DNA of 64,000 bases from JAOAHC01 sp964593045 (GCA_964593045.1 CAZQJQ010000001.1:1-64000); one strand, 5' to 3'; positions 1-8,584 are shown, counted from the stretch's first letter. A program made the numbers and translations. Notes: generated by a model from the letters alone, not told the origin.

Positions 1-240
1 GCAAAAAAAGAAGGCATAAAAAAGGGCAAAATGATAGGAATAACAGAAGGTAAAACAATAGGAATAACAGAAGGCAAAACAATAGGAATAACAGAAGGAA
101 AAATGATAGGCAAAAAAGAAGGAGAACAATTAGAAAAAATAAAAGTAGCAAAAAACATGCTGGAAATGGGAATAGAGATAAATGTAATAGAGAAAGTAAC
201 AAAGTTAAGTAAAGGTGAAATAGAGAAACTTAAAATATAG
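1..240 (+). CDS. Rpn-family PD-(D/E)XK nuclease/putative transposase, C-terminal part
   Basis: Partial gene cut by the left window edge; the frame is open from base 1 to the TAG at 238-240. Only the basic C-terminal tail is present. It holds three 8-residue repeats (IGITEGK-type, encoded by 24-bp units at 34-105) followed by a conserved tail with KNMLEMGI and VTKLSKGEIEKL. The complete gene near 31205-32195 ends in the same way (KNMLGLGM, VTNLSKKEID), and that copy carries the Rpn nuclease core, so the family assignment is by paralogy. An ATG at 31 is internal, not a start. Rpn proteins are recombination-promoting nucleases and are often multi-copy. Nothing about its N-terminal half can be said here. 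Confidence 0.7.
   Translation, partial: AKKEGIKKGKMIGITEGKTIGITEGKTIGITEGKMIGKKEGEQLEKIKVAKNMLEMGIEINVIEKVTKLSKGEIEKLKI
34..105 (+). repeat. Three 24-bp in-frame tandem repeats
   Basis: Units at 34-57, 58-81 and 82-105, each beginning ATAGGAATAACAGAAGG, encode an 8-residue repeat. Because the unit is a multiple of three, changes in copy number would keep the frame. Confidence 0.85.
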
Positions 241-243
241 CAT

Positions 244-286
244 AAATATACTAGCAGATACTAAAGTACCTGCTAGTATATTTTAG
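244..286 (+). terminator. Rho-independent terminator after the Rpn fragment
   Basis: A perfect 13-bp inverted repeat (AAATATACTAGCA at 244-256 with TGCTAGTATATTT at 271-283) and a 14-base loop, just after the stop codon, followed by a short T stretch. Confidence 0.7.
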
Positions 287-396
287 TATGTATTTTTCTT
301 TTAAATAGTTACATAACACTTGAAAATACTTAATTTTTATGATATATATTAGTTATAAAATTAATGATTTAGGGAATATATAATAAGGGGTAGATT

Positions 397-2307
397 ATGA
401 AAAAAATTATGATATATAAAAAAAGAGGAATTAGTTTGATTGTACTTGTAATAACAATTGTTGTTATGATTATTTTAGCTGGTGCTGTTATAATAAGTAT
501 GGTTACAAATAACCCAATATTTTCTGCTAGAAATACTGTTTTTAAAAATAATATTTCAGCGTATATACATGATTTAAATGAATACAAAAATAACAAATAC
601 AACAGACTTGCTGGAGACTATGATTCTGTTTTGCTTTTTGCAACAAAATCAAATGCCACATATGATAATGAATTAATAGATGATGCTAAAAATATGCAAG
701 ATATAATTCCTTCTATGTCAGATGAAGATACTGAAAAATTTGAAGTAAGAAGAGGAGAGCTTGTATATATAGGTGATGATGAAAATGAAAAAAAACTAGC
801 TAAGGAAATGAATCTAGAAGTTATAGAAAATACATGGGCAAATAATATACCAGAAACAAGTGCAAGTTATTTTAAATATATTGAAAATGAGGATGGAACT
901 ATAACTATAACAGGATTTGATGATTCAATATCTGATTATCCAACTCAGATTAGGTTTCCAAGTAAAATAAATGGAAAAACTGTAACGGCAATAGATTCCT
1001 CTGCTTTTTATAATAATACAAATATAGTAGATGTAGTAATACCTGGAACTATAACAAACATAGAACAAGGAGCTTTTGATAATTGCTCTACTTTAACAAG
1101 AATAGAATTTGAATATGGTGTAAAAAATATAGAAAATTATGCCTTTAATAATTGTAGTAACTTACAAGAAGTAAATATACCTGCAAGTGTAAATAACATA
1201 TCAACATCTGCCTTTTCAAATTGTACTGATATTGAAAGTATAACAATTCCACAGTATGTTGCTGGTATTACTGGAGTAGATAGTATATTTTATTCTGCTA
1301 AGACTTCACTTAAAACCGTTGATTTTAGTGGTAGCATAACTAGTATAACAGACTCATGTTTCTTAGATTTCATAGTTTTGGAAAATATAGAGTTACCAGA
1401 TTCTGTACAAAGTATAGGTGATTATGCATTTAGAAACTGTGCTATTAAAACTATAAATATACCAGAAAGTACAAAAACAATCGGTGCACAAGCTTTTTCG
1501 ATTTCTCATGATTTAACAGAAATTGATTTCCCGGAGAATAGTAATCTAGAAGAATTAGGTGATGATGCATTTAATATGACAGGTCTTACTGGTATTTTAA
1601 AAATACCAGAAGGAGTTAGAGTTATAGGAAATAATGCATTTGCTAATTGTCATGAAATTACTGAGGTTATATTACCTTCTACACTTACAAGTGTTACTAG
1701 TCAATCATTTCAGAACTGTGATAGTATTGTAAAGATAACAGTGCCACAGTATATAGTAGGAAATTTAGGAGTAAAAACTGTATTTTCATATAGTAATACA
1801 AAAATAGAGACAGTTGAGTTTACAAATGATGTTTCTTTTATAGCTGCTAATTCTTTTGAGGGATTTACTGCTCTTAAGAATATTACATTACCAAATTCAG
1901 TTACTGTAATAGGAGATTATGCATTTAGAAATTGTACATCATTAACAAGAATAAATATACCGGCAAATACTATAGCTATTGGTGTTAATGCATTTAGTAA
2001 TGATTTAAATTTAGCCACAGTAGATTTTTCAGAATGCGTAAATCTTTTACAAATAAAAGATAATGCATTTGCTCAAACTGGTATTACTGGAAGAATAACT
2101 CTTCCAGAAGGCCTTAAGATAATTAACTCATATGCGTTTGGAGATTCAAGTAAAATAACAGAGGTAATTCTTCCATCTACTATTACATCAATATCATCAA
2201 ATACATTTTTAAATGATTCAAATATAACTAAAATAAAGTACAAGACAGAAAGTGTACCCGATGGTAGTCCTTGGGGAGCAAATAATGCTACAGTTGAAAA
2301 ACAGTAA
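397..2307 (+). CDS. Pilin-like secreted leucine-rich-repeat (BspA-type) surface protein
   Basis: A 636-residue protein. The N-terminus (KKRGISLIVLVITIVVMII, about residues 8-26) looks like a type IV prepilin leader: a basic stretch, Gly, then a long hydrophobic helix. However, the +5 glutamate of true prepilins is Val here. After a pilin-like linker of about 140 residues come many BspA/LRR_5 repeats (roughly residues 165-625), with the recurring pattern IGDYAFRNC...L..INIP. Such repeats form a curved LRR surface used for adhesion or ligand binding. ATG 397 follows an AAGGGG site. A terminator follows at 2351. Two further proteins with the same leader lie at 61342 and 61846. Export and cell-surface location are inferred; no LPXTG-type anchor is visible. 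The ligand is unknown. Confidence 0.8.
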   Translation: MKKIMIYKKRGISLIVLVITIVVMIILAGAVIISMVTNNPIFSARNTVFKNNISAYIHDLNEYKNNKYNRLAGDYDSVLLFATKSNATYDNELIDDAKNMQDIIPSMSDEDTEKFEVRRGELVYIGDDENEKKLAKEMNLEVIENTWANNIPETSASYFKYIENEDGTITITGFDDSISDYPTQIRFPSKINGKTVTAIDSSAFYNNTNIVDVVIPGTITNIEQGAFDNCSTLTRIEFEYGVKNIENYAFNNCSNLQEVNIPASVNNISTSAFSNCTDIESITIPQYVAGITGVDSIFYSAKTSLKTVDFSGSITSITDSCFLDFIVLENIELPDSVQSIGDYAFRNCAIKTINIPESTKTIGAQAFSISHDLTEIDFPENSNLEELGDDAFNMTGLTGILKIPEGVRVIGNNAFANCHEITEVILPSTLTSVTSQSFQNCDSIVKITVPQYIVGNLGVKTVFSYSNTKIETVEFTNDVSFIAANSFEGFTALKNITLPNSVTVIGDYAFRNCTSLTRINIPANTIAIGVNAFSNDLNLATVDFSECVNLLQIKDNAFAQTGITGRITLPEGLKIINSYAFGDSSKITEVILPSTITSISSNTFLNDSNITKIKYKTESVPDGSPWGANNATVEKQ

Positions 2308-2350
2308 TAATATATTGATTTTTAATACTTAATTTTTAAATTATATAATA

Positions 2351-2381
2351 GATATGGAAAACGTTTTCTATATCTATTTTG
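2351..2381 (+). terminator. Terminator after the LRR surface protein
   Basis: A near-perfect palindrome at 2351-2374 (GATATGGAAAAC paired with GTTTTCTATATC, one G-U pair) followed by TATTTTG. Confidence 0.6.
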
Positions 2382-2403
2382 TATATAATCTATTGACCAT
2401 ATA

Positions 2404-2412
2404 TGGTATAAT
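2404..2412 (+). promoter_or_regulatory. Extended -10 promoter (TGGTATAAT) for the PLP enzyme
   Basis: TGGTATAAT is a full TGn-extended -10 element. It lies 16 bases before the chosen ATG at 2429, with no -35 at normal spacing; the nearby TTGACC is only 8 bases upstream of the hexamer. Confidence 0.6.
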
Positions 2413-2428
2413 AATATAGGTGATAATA

Positions 2429-3691
2429 ATGCAAAATGCATATGAAATGTTTAAAATTTCAAAAAAAATACAATCTTTGGTAACAGAAAGTGAAATAAAG
2501 TTAAAAGAAATATATAAAAAAATTGATGATATAGCTTTTGAAAACCAAGCAAAGGTTTTAAAAGCATTTCAAAACAATAAAATATCCCAAATGCATCTTA
2601 TGAAAACGACAGGATATGGATATAACGATGTAGGAAGAGAATCAATTGAAAAAATATATTCAGAAGTATTTGAATGCGAAGATGCTTTAGTTAGAGTCCA
2701 ATTTGTAAATGGAACACATGCCTTATCAACTGCCCTTTACGCATTACTTATGCCGGGAGATACTCTACTTTCAATAAGTGGAAGACCATATGATACATTA
2801 CATCAAGTGATTGGAATCGAAGAGAATTCTCATAGTCTTAAAAATTATGGGGTTAAGTATGATGAAATATCACTTTTATCTGATGGAAACTTTGATATAG
2901 AAAAAATCAAGGAATATATACTTAATAACAAAGTAAAAGTAATAGAAATACAAAGGTCTAAGGGATATTCATTTAGAAAATCTTTATCAGTTGAAGATAT
3001 ACAAAATGTAATTAATGAGATTAAAAAAATAGATAAAGATATAATAATAATGGTGGATAATTGTTATGGAGAATTTGTAGAAAAAACTGAGCCTACAAAT
3101 GTTGGAGCAGACGTTGTTGTTGGTAGCCTTATAAAAAACATCGGAGGTGGACTGTGTGAAACAGGAGCATATATTGTAGGGAGAAAAGACTTAATTCAAC
3201 TTTGCTCAGAAAGACTTACATGCCCTGGAATTGGAAAAGAATGTGGGGCAACGTTAGATCAAAACAGAAATATACTACAAGGATTATTTTTAAGTCCATC
3301 TGTAGTAAAAAATGCAGTAAAATCAGCGACTTTATGTTCTTGTATGTTAGATGCTTTAGGATTTGAAACATTACCTAAATATAACGAAAAAAGAACCGAT
3401 ATAATACAAGCTATAAAATTTAATGATGAGGATTTACTTATAAAATTCATACAAGGAATACAATATGCAAGTCCTGTTGATAGCCAAGTTACACCATATC
3501 CATGGGATATGCCTGGATACTCTGATAAAGTTATTATGGCAGCTGGTACTTTTGTTGAAGGCGCTTCTATTGAACTTTCAGCTGATAGCCCTATAAGGCC
3601 ACCATATGTTGCATATATGCAAGGAGGACTTACATATGAATCTGCTAAAATTGCTATATGTAATGCAATTTCTAATGCATTAGGAGAATAA
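2429..3691 (+). CDS. Methionine gamma-lyase-like PLP enzyme (YnbB / aluminium-resistance family)
   Basis: About 420 residues, the usual size of the YnbB-type branch of Cys/Met-metabolism PLP enzymes, often labelled aluminium resistance protein or methionine gamma-lyase. Recognisable are the PLP-pocket segment FVNGTHALSTALYALL, the MVDNCYGEF motif that contributes the PLP-binding Asp, and the Schiff-base lysine in VVGSLIKNIGGG. Members act on sulfur amino acids in the cytosol, but the true substrate of this branch is poorly known. I chose ATG 2429 over GTG 2420 because AGGTGA at 2418-2423 would overlap the earlier start. The gene ends 2 bases before the flavoprotein at 3694, so they probably share a transcript. 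Confidence 0.85.
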   Translation: MQNAYEMFKISKKIQSLVTESEIKLKEIYKKIDDIAFENQAKVLKAFQNNKISQMHLMKTTGYGYNDVGRESIEKIYSEVFECEDALVRVQFVNGTHALSTALYALLMPGDTLLSISGRPYDTLHQVIGIEENSHSLKNYGVKYDEISLLSDGNFDIEKIKEYILNNKVKVIEIQRSKGYSFRKSLSVEDIQNVINEIKKIDKDIIIMVDNCYGEFVEKTEPTNVGADVVVGSLIKNIGGGLCETGAYIVGRKDLIQLCSERLTCPGIGKECGATLDQNRNILQGLFLSPSVVKNAVKSATLCSCMLDALGFETLPKYNEKRTDIIQAIKFNDEDLLIKFIQGIQYASPVDSQVTPYPWDMPGYSDKVIMAAGTFVEGASIELSADSPIRPPYVAYMQGGLTYESAKIAICNAISNALGE

Positions 3692-3693
3692 GT

Positions 3694-4953
3694 ATGAATA
3701 AAAATATTTTGACCGATGTTATAGTTATAGGTGGAGGAGCAGCAGGAATGTTTGCAGCTATTATTGCTGCTAAAAATGGTAATACCGTATGCATTGTTGA
3801 AAAAACTTCTGATTTGGGAAACAAACTAAAAATAACAGGAAAAGGAAGATGCAATGTAACTTTTAGTGGAACAGAAGAAGATTTTAAAAATAACATTGTA
3901 AAAAACTATAAATTTATGTATAGCAGTTTTGCAAATTTTAATAATAATGATGTAGTAAAATATTTTGCAAATCTAGGAATAATGACCAAAGTAGAAAGAG
4001 GAGGCAGAGTTTTTCCTGTATCTGACAAGGCAGAAGATGTAGTTTTTGCACTAAAAAAAGAAATAAAAAAAAATAATATAAATGTCATATTAAGTTCACA
4101 AGTAAGTGAGATAATAGTACACGATAAGAGAGTACAAGGAATAAAGCTTGAAAATGGAAAAACATTAAACTGTAAAAAATGTATTCTTGCTACAGGAGGT
4201 ATGAGCTACAAAACTACAGGAAGTACAGGTGATGGATATAATATTGCAAAAAAACTTGGACATAATATTGTAAAAATAGTACCAGGTCTTGTACCAATTA
4301 AGACATATTCAAATATTACAGAACAGTTACAAGGTTTATCTCTTAAAAATGTAGGTATAAAAATACTAGAAAAAGATAAATTAATATATACTGATTTTGG
4401 TGAGATGTTATTTACTCATTTTGGTGTATCAGGTCCTATTATACTCAGTGCAAGTAGTAAAATAAATAGGTTGGACAATTTAAAACAAAAACTAAGCAAT
4501 AAGGAGATAATTTTGTCAGTTGATTTAAAGCCATCTCTTAGTGAGGATACATTAGATAAAAGAGTGTGTAGGGATTTTGAAAAATATGCAAATAAAGAAT
4601 TTAAAAATAGTTTGGATGATTTACTACCTAAGAAACTTATTCCTGTAGTTATTAAAAAAAGCAATATAGATGAGTCAAAGAAAGTAAATCAAATTACTAA
4701 AGAAGAAAGAAAGAACATTGTTAAACTTCTTAAGTCTTTTGATTTCCATATCAAAGATTTAATGCCAATTGATCTTGCTGTTATTTCATCTGGAGGTATA
4801 GATGTAAAAGAAATAAATCCTAAAACTATGGAATCTAAACTAATTCAAGGATTATATTTTGCGGGTGAAATAATAGATGTAGATGCGTATACTGGAGGAT
4901 TTAATTTACAAATAGCATTTTCTACTGCATATACAGCAGGAAAAAATGTTTAA
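3694..4953 (+). CDS. BaiN/RdsA-family NAD(P)/FAD-dependent oxidoreductase (HI0933-like flavoprotein)
   Basis: 419 residues, the standard size. The N-terminal FAD-binding Rossmann motif is GGGAAGMFAA (residues about 12-21). It is followed by the family signatures GKGRCNVT, ATGGMSYKTTGSTGDGY and a C-terminal FAD-contact block, FAGEIIDVDAYTGGFNLQ. Family members are cytosolic flavoproteins; some reduce bile-acid intermediates (BaiN) or other unsaturated substrates, but most, including this one, have no known substrate. The gene follows the YnbB-like gene with a 2-base gap and precedes htrA by 27 bases, suggesting a three-gene operon. Confidence 0.88.
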   Translation: MNKNILTDVIVIGGGAAGMFAAIIAAKNGNTVCIVEKTSDLGNKLKITGKGRCNVTFSGTEEDFKNNIVKNYKFMYSSFANFNNNDVVKYFANLGIMTKVERGGRVFPVSDKAEDVVFALKKEIKKNNINVILSSQVSEIIVHDKRVQGIKLENGKTLNCKKCILATGGMSYKTTGSTGDGYNIAKKLGHNIVKIVPGLVPIKTYSNITEQLQGLSLKNVGIKILEKDKLIYTDFGEMLFTHFGVSGPIILSASSKINRLDNLKQKLSNKEIILSVDLKPSLSEDTLDKRVCRDFEKYANKEFKNSLDDLLPKKLIPVVIKKSNIDESKKVNQITKEERKNIVKLLKSFDFHIKDLMPIDLAVISSGGIDVKEINPKTMESKLIQGLYFAGEIIDVDAYTGGFNLQIAFSTAYTAGKNV

Positions 4954-4980
4954 ATATTTTAAATATATGGAGGTAAAAAT

Positions 4981-6123
4981 ATGAATGATAAAGAATTTAT
5001 AAAACCTAAAAAAAATATATCTAATATAGTAGTTATATTTTTTGTTGCACTTCTTGCTACATTTTTAGGAGCAGCTTTTATGTATGTTATAGTAAAAGAT
5101 GGTTATGTAAGTACTAGTGATACTAGTACAAATGATACAACTAGTAGTACTAATACAACATATAAAATTGAGGGAGTAGAAAATCCTGTGGTTGCAATAG
5201 CAGAAGAAACTAGTCCATCAATAGTTGGTGTAAAAGTTACATATATTACTCAGAGTATGGGACTACTTGAAGATTCTGGTTCAGAAGGATCTGGAATAAT
5301 ATATTCGCAAGATGGTTATATTATAACAAACTATCATGTTATTTCTGAAGCAATAGGAAATTCAAGTGCAACTGTTACAGTTACATTATATAATAGTGAA
5401 GATGAAATTTCAGCTACAATAGTAGGTGGAGATGAAGTATCAGATCTTGCAGTACTTAAAATTGATAAAACTGGACTTACAAGTGCTAAAATAGGTAAGT
5501 CATCTGATGTAAAAGTTGGAGAAATTGCTGTTGCAATAGGTAATCCACTTGGACAACAATTTGCAAGTACAGTAACAGGTGGATATATATCAGCTGTAAA
5601 TAGAAAAGTTACATTTGAAGGAATATCATATACTTTAATACAAACAGATGCTGCTATAAATCCAGGAAATAGTGGTGGAGCATTAGTAAATTCATCCGGT
5701 GAAGTAGTTGGAATAAATACTGCTAAAATAAGCGAAACAGATGTAGAGGGAATTGGTTTTGCAATACCTGTAGATGATGCAATACCAATTGTTGATGAAC
5801 TTATAAAAAACAAAAAAATATCAAGACCATATATAGGAATAACAGGCTTTAGTGTCGATAAAACAACTGCAGATAGATATAATTTAGTTGAGGGTATTTA
5901 TGTATCTGAAGTATCACAAAATACAGGGGCTTCAAAAGCAGGACTTAAAAAAGGTGATATAATAACTAAAGCTGATGATACTGATGTAACTACAATGGAA
6001 GAGTTAAATGAAATAAAAAATAGCAAGAAGGTAGGAGATACTATAACACTTAAGGTATATAGAAATTCAAATTATGTTGATATAAAAGTAACACTTGAGG
6101 AAAACAATACTGATGACCAATAG
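4981..6123 (+). CDS. htrA: HtrA/DegP-family membrane-anchored serine protease with PDZ domain
   Basis: 380 residues. An N-terminal membrane anchor (about 15-38) and a Ser/Thr-rich linker precede a trypsin-like protease domain. The catalytic triad is visible: His119 in TNYHVI, Asp155 in SDLAVLK and Ser231 in NPGNSGGAL. A single PDZ domain (about 285-370) recognises C-termini of misfolded clients. Members degrade damaged proteins at the outer face of the membrane. ATG 4981 follows GGAGG at about 4970. It is the last gene of the run from 2429, since a terminator lies at 6188. Confidence 0.92.
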   Translation: MNDKEFIKPKKNISNIVVIFFVALLATFLGAAFMYVIVKDGYVSTSDTSTNDTTSSTNTTYKIEGVENPVVAIAEETSPSIVGVKVTYITQSMGLLEDSGSEGSGIIYSQDGYIITNYHVISEAIGNSSATVTVTLYNSEDEISATIVGGDEVSDLAVLKIDKTGLTSAKIGKSSDVKVGEIAVAIGNPLGQQFASTVTGGYISAVNRKVTFEGISYTLIQTDAAINPGNSGGALVNSSGEVVGINTAKISETDVEGIGFAIPVDDAIPIVDELIKNKKISRPYIGITGFSVDKTTADRYNLVEGIYVSEVSQNTGASKAGLKKGDIITKADDTDVTTMEELNEIKNSKKVGDTITLKVYRNSNYVDIKVTLEENNTDDQ

Positions 6124-6187
6124 GTTATAATATATAAATTCAAAATAAAATTAAAAGATTACATAATTAAATAAAACAAATAAATAT

Positions 6188-6227
6188 AAAAAGTATTAAT
6201 TATAAATATATATAATTAGTGCTTTTT
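6188..6227 (+). terminator. Terminator after htrA
   Basis: Inverted repeat with 17-base arms (6188-6204 and 6211-6227, two G-U pairs) and a 6-base loop; the right arm ends in a run of T. Confidence 0.65.
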
Positions 6228-6280
6228 ATATTTATTAGTAAATTTTAATACAAATTTTTACAAAAAAATACACAAAAGTA

Positions 6281-6309
6281 TTGAAAAAATAACTATGATA
6301 TGATATAAG
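6281..6309 (+). promoter_or_regulatory. SigA-type promoter for the 6355 gene
   Basis: TTGAAA at 6281-6286 and TATAAG at 6304-6309 with a 17-base spacer, 45 bases before the start codon. Confidence 0.6.
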
Positions 6310-6354
6310 TAAAATGTATTTAAAAATACATAAATTATTTATGGGGAGGTATAT

Positions 6355-6807
6355 ATGAAAGTATTAAAAGTTTTAGGAATAATAATAGGTGTAATAGTAC
6401 TTATGGGAATTATATTGTTTGCAGTAGCTTTAATTGCAGTAAATAATACAGCAAATGCCGATTATTATACGTTTGGTGATGATCAAATTCCATCACTTAA
6501 ATCTGTAGTTGGAAAAAGAACAGTACAATCTACAGCATTTTCAACTGAGTCAGGTGTTGATACAAAAACAGTCGTGTATAAAATAGATGGAGAAAATTCA
6601 GTAATTGATGATGTAAATCAATACTATGATTATTTAGTAGAAAAAGAAGATTTCTATCTTACTGATTATGAGGAAGATGGTTCTTCTATACAAATATCTA
6701 AAGAGTCAAAAGATGATGGGCAAATTATTATAATGACTATTACAATAGACGACCCAGAGTGTACAATTTTTATTAAAAAAGGTGAAGGAAATCTTACTAT
6801 ATATTAA
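6355..6807 (+). CDS. Hypothetical membrane-anchored protein
   Basis: 150 residues that I do not recognise. One N-terminal hydrophobic segment (about residues 5-30, ending before NNTANADYY) acts as a signal or anchor. The remaining roughly 115 residues are soluble, acidic and rich in beta-prone Val/Thr/Ile, ending in a short Ile/Thr strand pattern and FIKKGEGNLTIY. No Cys lipobox and no catalytic motif are visible. ATG 6355 follows GGGGAGG. It has its own promoter and terminator, so it is a monocistronic unit between htrA and spo0A. Confidence 0.6.
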   Translation: MKVLKVLGIIIGVIVLMGIILFAVALIAVNNTANADYYTFGDDQIPSLKSVVGKRTVQSTAFSTESGVDTKTVVYKIDGENSVIDDVNQYYDYLVEKEDFYLTDYEEDGSSIQISKESKDDGQIIIMTITIDDPECTIFIKKGEGNLTIY

Positions 6808-6840
6808 TAAGATTGTTAAAATTTAATGTTATATAACAAT

Positions 6841-6872
6841 TGTGGGGGAAATAAAATCCCTCACATTTTTTT
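6841..6872 (+). terminator. Terminator after the 6355 gene
   Basis: TGTGGGGGA (6841-6849) pairs with TCCCTCACA (6857-6865), followed by seven T. Confidence 0.85.
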
Positions 6873-6930
6873 GTAAGTTTTTATTTAATTGTGTTTTTAT
6901 TATCAATTATATTAGATATCTTTGATGAAA

Positions 6931-6937
6931 TTCGACA
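6931..6937 (-). promoter_or_regulatory. Spo0A-binding site (0A box) upstream of spo0A
   Basis: The minus strand reads TTTGTCGAA, a perfect match to the 0A-box core TGTCGAA. It lies about 30 bases upstream of the -35 element of the spo0A promoter, consistent with autoregulation, as known for Spo0A in Bacillus. Confidence 0.6.
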
Positions 6938-6967
6938 AAACTCGATGGTAAAAAATTACAAAAACAC

Positions 6968-6996
6968 TTGATATTTTTAAAAAATATAGGTATAAT
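6968..6996 (+). promoter_or_regulatory. SigA-type promoter of spo0A
   Basis: TTGATA at 6968-6973, 17-base spacer, perfect TATAAT at 6991-6996, 37 bases before the start codon. Confidence 0.75.
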
Positions 6997-7033
6997 TAGT
7001 TCATACTATTTTGGTAAATATTAGGAGGTTTTG

Positions 7034-7837
7034 ATGAATAATAACAAATTAAAAATTATGGTGGTAGATGATAATAAGGAATTCGTAAAATTATTATCTA
7101 TGTACATAAACACACAAGATGATATGGAAGTTATTGCGACAGCATATGACGGCCAGAATGTAATGAGTATGATTGATGAAAAAAAGCCTGACATATTATT
7201 ATTAGATATAATAATGCCAGAAAAAGATGGACTTACAGTTCTTGAAGAGTTATCAAGGTCAGAAGGTGTAGTACCTGTTACTATAGTAATGTCTTCTATT
7301 GGACAAGAAAAAATAACTCAAAAAGCAATATCATATGGAGCAACATACTATGTTGTAAAACCATTTGATATGGCCACACTTATAGATAGACTAAGAGATC
7401 TACAACAAAATGATTCATATGTTTCAATGCAACCTGTATACTATGCAAAAAAAGATATGAAAACAAAGAGTAATTTGCCACTTGAAGTAAGAGTAACAAA
7501 TATGATACATGATGTTGGAGTACCTGCACATATAAAAGGATACCAATATATAAGGGAAGCAATCTTACTTTCAATTAAAAATGAGGATATAATAAATTCT
7601 ATAACCAAAACGTTATATCCTACACTTGCAAGCAAGTATAACACTACACCATCAAGAGTTGAAAGAGCAATTAGGCATGCTATAGAAGTTGCATGGAATA
7701 GAGGACAGATAGAAATGCATGATAAAATTTTTGGATACACTGTAAATTCAAATAAAGGTAAACCTACAAATTCTGAATTTATAGCGATGATTGCAGATAA
7801 ATTAAGATTAGAAGAAAAAAGTTCTTTAGCTGTATAA
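7034..7837 (+). CDS. spo0A: Sporulation master response regulator Spo0A
   Basis: 267 residues, normal length. The receiver domain (about 6-125) has the acidic pair in VVDDNKEF, phospho-acceptor Asp58 in LLLDIIMP, and the conserved Thr/Ser and Lys in VVKPFD. The C-terminal Spo0A effector domain (about 155-260) holds [18 protein letters not shown] and the DNA-recognition helix [17 protein letters not shown]. Once phosphorylated it binds 0A boxes and starts sporulation. I chose ATG 7034 rather than TTG 7031 because AGGAGG at 7023-7028 gives a 5-base gap. In Bacillus and many clostridia spo0A follows spoIVB; that gene is not next to it here. Confidence 0.97.
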   Translation: MNNNKLKIMVVDDNKEFVKLLSMYINTQDDMEVIATAYDGQNVMSMIDEKKPDILLLDIIMPEKDGLTVLEELSRSEGVVPVTIVMSSIGQEKITQKAISYGATYYVVKPFDMATLIDRLRDLQQNDSYVSMQPVYYAKKDMKTKSNLPLEVRVTNMIHDVGVPAHIKGYQYIREAILLSIKNEDIINSITKTLYPTLASKYNTTPSRVERAIRHAIEVAWNRGQIEMHDKIFGYTVNSNKGKPTNSEFIAMIADKLRLEEKSSLAV

Positions 7838-7845
7838 TAAAAAGA

Positions 7846-7890
7846 ATGCTTCTAAAATATTAATACATATTAATATTTTGAAGTATTTTT
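7846..7890 (+). terminator. Terminator after spo0A
   Basis: Long A/T-rich hairpin (arms 7846-7865 and 7868-7885) followed by a run of T. Confidence 0.65.
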
Positions 7891-7893
7891 TAA

Positions 7894-7947
7894 TACCGTA
7901 TATATTTGAGTTAATCTAATTTACCTCAAATATATACGGTACTATTT
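7894..7947. terminator. Perfect 17-bp inverted repeat between convergent genes
   Basis: TACCGTATATATTTGAG (7894-7910) pairs perfectly with 7925-7941 around a 14-base loop. A short T run follows on the + strand. It sits between spo0A (+) and the small ribbon-helix-helix gene (-), whose stop is 10 bases away, so it likely ends both transcripts. Confidence 0.6.
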
Positions 7948-7950
7948 TTG

Positions 7951-8127
7951 TTAATTTTCATATCCATCTTTTAAACAATATTCTAGCATGCTTACTACTA
8001 CGTTGTTAAAAGATGTGTTGTTTTTTGCTGCTATTTTATCAATTGCTTCAATTGTATCATTTTTTAGATAAATTGTTTTGTAACTAGCAGACACTCTTTT
8101 TTTGTCAAAGTTAATCTTTACACCCAT
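7951..8127 (-). CDS. Small ribbon-helix-helix-like protein
   Basis: 58 residues from ATG 8127. The sequence reads as a short strand (RVSASYKTIYL) followed by two helices (NDTIEAIDKIAAKNN and SFNNVVVSMLEYCL). This is the strand-helix-helix pattern of CopG/Arc-type DNA-binding proteins, which dimerise and bind operators through the paired strand. An upstream GTG at 8136 is also in frame, but GGGTGAT (8132-8138, minus strand) would overlap it, so ATG 8127 is preferred. No toxin gene lies beside it. DNA binding is inferred from fold pattern only. Confidence 0.6.
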   Translation of the reverse strand: MGVKINFDKKRVSASYKTIYLKNDTIEAIDKIAAKNNTSFNNVVVSMLEYCLKDGYEN

Positions 8128-8197
8128 ATAAATCACCCAAGTTAATTGTATAACATAATAACTTTAATTTGTACGACAAGTTTTTCTAATGTGTGTA

Positions 8198-8226
8198 TTG
8201 CAATTCTTACAGAGATATTGTATAAT
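8198..8226 (+). promoter_or_regulatory. SigA-type promoter for the 8246 gene
   Basis: TTGCAA at 8198-8203, 17-base spacer, TATAAT at 8221-8226. The start point would fall near 8233, which rules out the in-frame start codon at 8189 and supports ATG 8246. Confidence 0.7.
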
Positions 8227-8245
8227 ATGTACAGGAGATGATAAA

Positions 8246-8437
8246 ATGTTTAATATACAGCAAATAATGGAGTATAGATATAACATTTACATATTAATGG
8301 TAATTTTTTGCATTTTATTAATTATATCTGTTATATTAATTGATAATTCAAAAAAAAGAAATGAGAAGCTTGTTAAATATAACGAAGATACTATAAATAA
8401 TTTAAAGTATATTTATGATAGATTTATGAAGTTATAA
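8246..8437 (+). CDS. Small single-pass membrane protein, function unknown
   Basis: 63 residues from ATG 8246, preceded by AGGAGA at 8233. One hydrophobic helix (about residues 12-32, NIYILMVIFCILLIISVILI) is followed by a charged, probably helical tail (NSKKRNEKLVKYNEDTINNL). No motif is recognised. The upstream in-frame ATG at 8189 lies before the mapped promoter and is rejected. It has its own promoter and a strong terminator, so it is expressed alone. The topology suggests a short membrane anchor with a cytosolic coiled tail. Confidence 0.6.
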   Translation: MFNIQQIMEYRYNIYILMVIFCILLIISVILIDNSKKRNEKLVKYNEDTINNLKYIYDRFMKL

Positions 8438-8439
8438 CA

Positions 8440-8473
8440 AACTCTCAGAGTAATATTACTCTGGGAGTTTTTG
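8440..8473 (+). terminator. Terminator after the small membrane protein
   Basis: AACTCTCAGAGTA (8440-8452) pairs with TACTCTGGGAGTT (8457-8469; one G-U pair), followed by TTTTT. Confidence 0.85.
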
Positions 8474-8515
8474 TAGATATTTCTTGCTTTTTGTATTTAC
8501 TTGCATAGCCAATTG

Positions 8516-8524
8516 TGATATAAT
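8516..8524 (+). promoter_or_regulatory. Extended -10 promoter for the NifU-like/GGGtGRT pair
   Basis: TGATATAAT fits the TGn-extended -10 form; no good -35 lies at 16-18 bases. The start codon is 60 bases downstream. Confidence 0.45.
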
Positions 8525-8584
8525 TGATTAGTAACAATTTGTTATATTTTACTAACAGTTGTATATACAGGGAGGTATAAAAAT

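Noticed and set aside
34..105. Tandem repeats as a CRISPR array
   Set aside because: The 24-bp units are contiguous without spacers and are in frame inside a protein.
2393..2412. TTGACC and TATAAT as a -35/-10 pair
   Set aside because: The spacing is only 8 bases. The TG-extended -10 explains the promoter better; the same holds for TTGACA at 54428.
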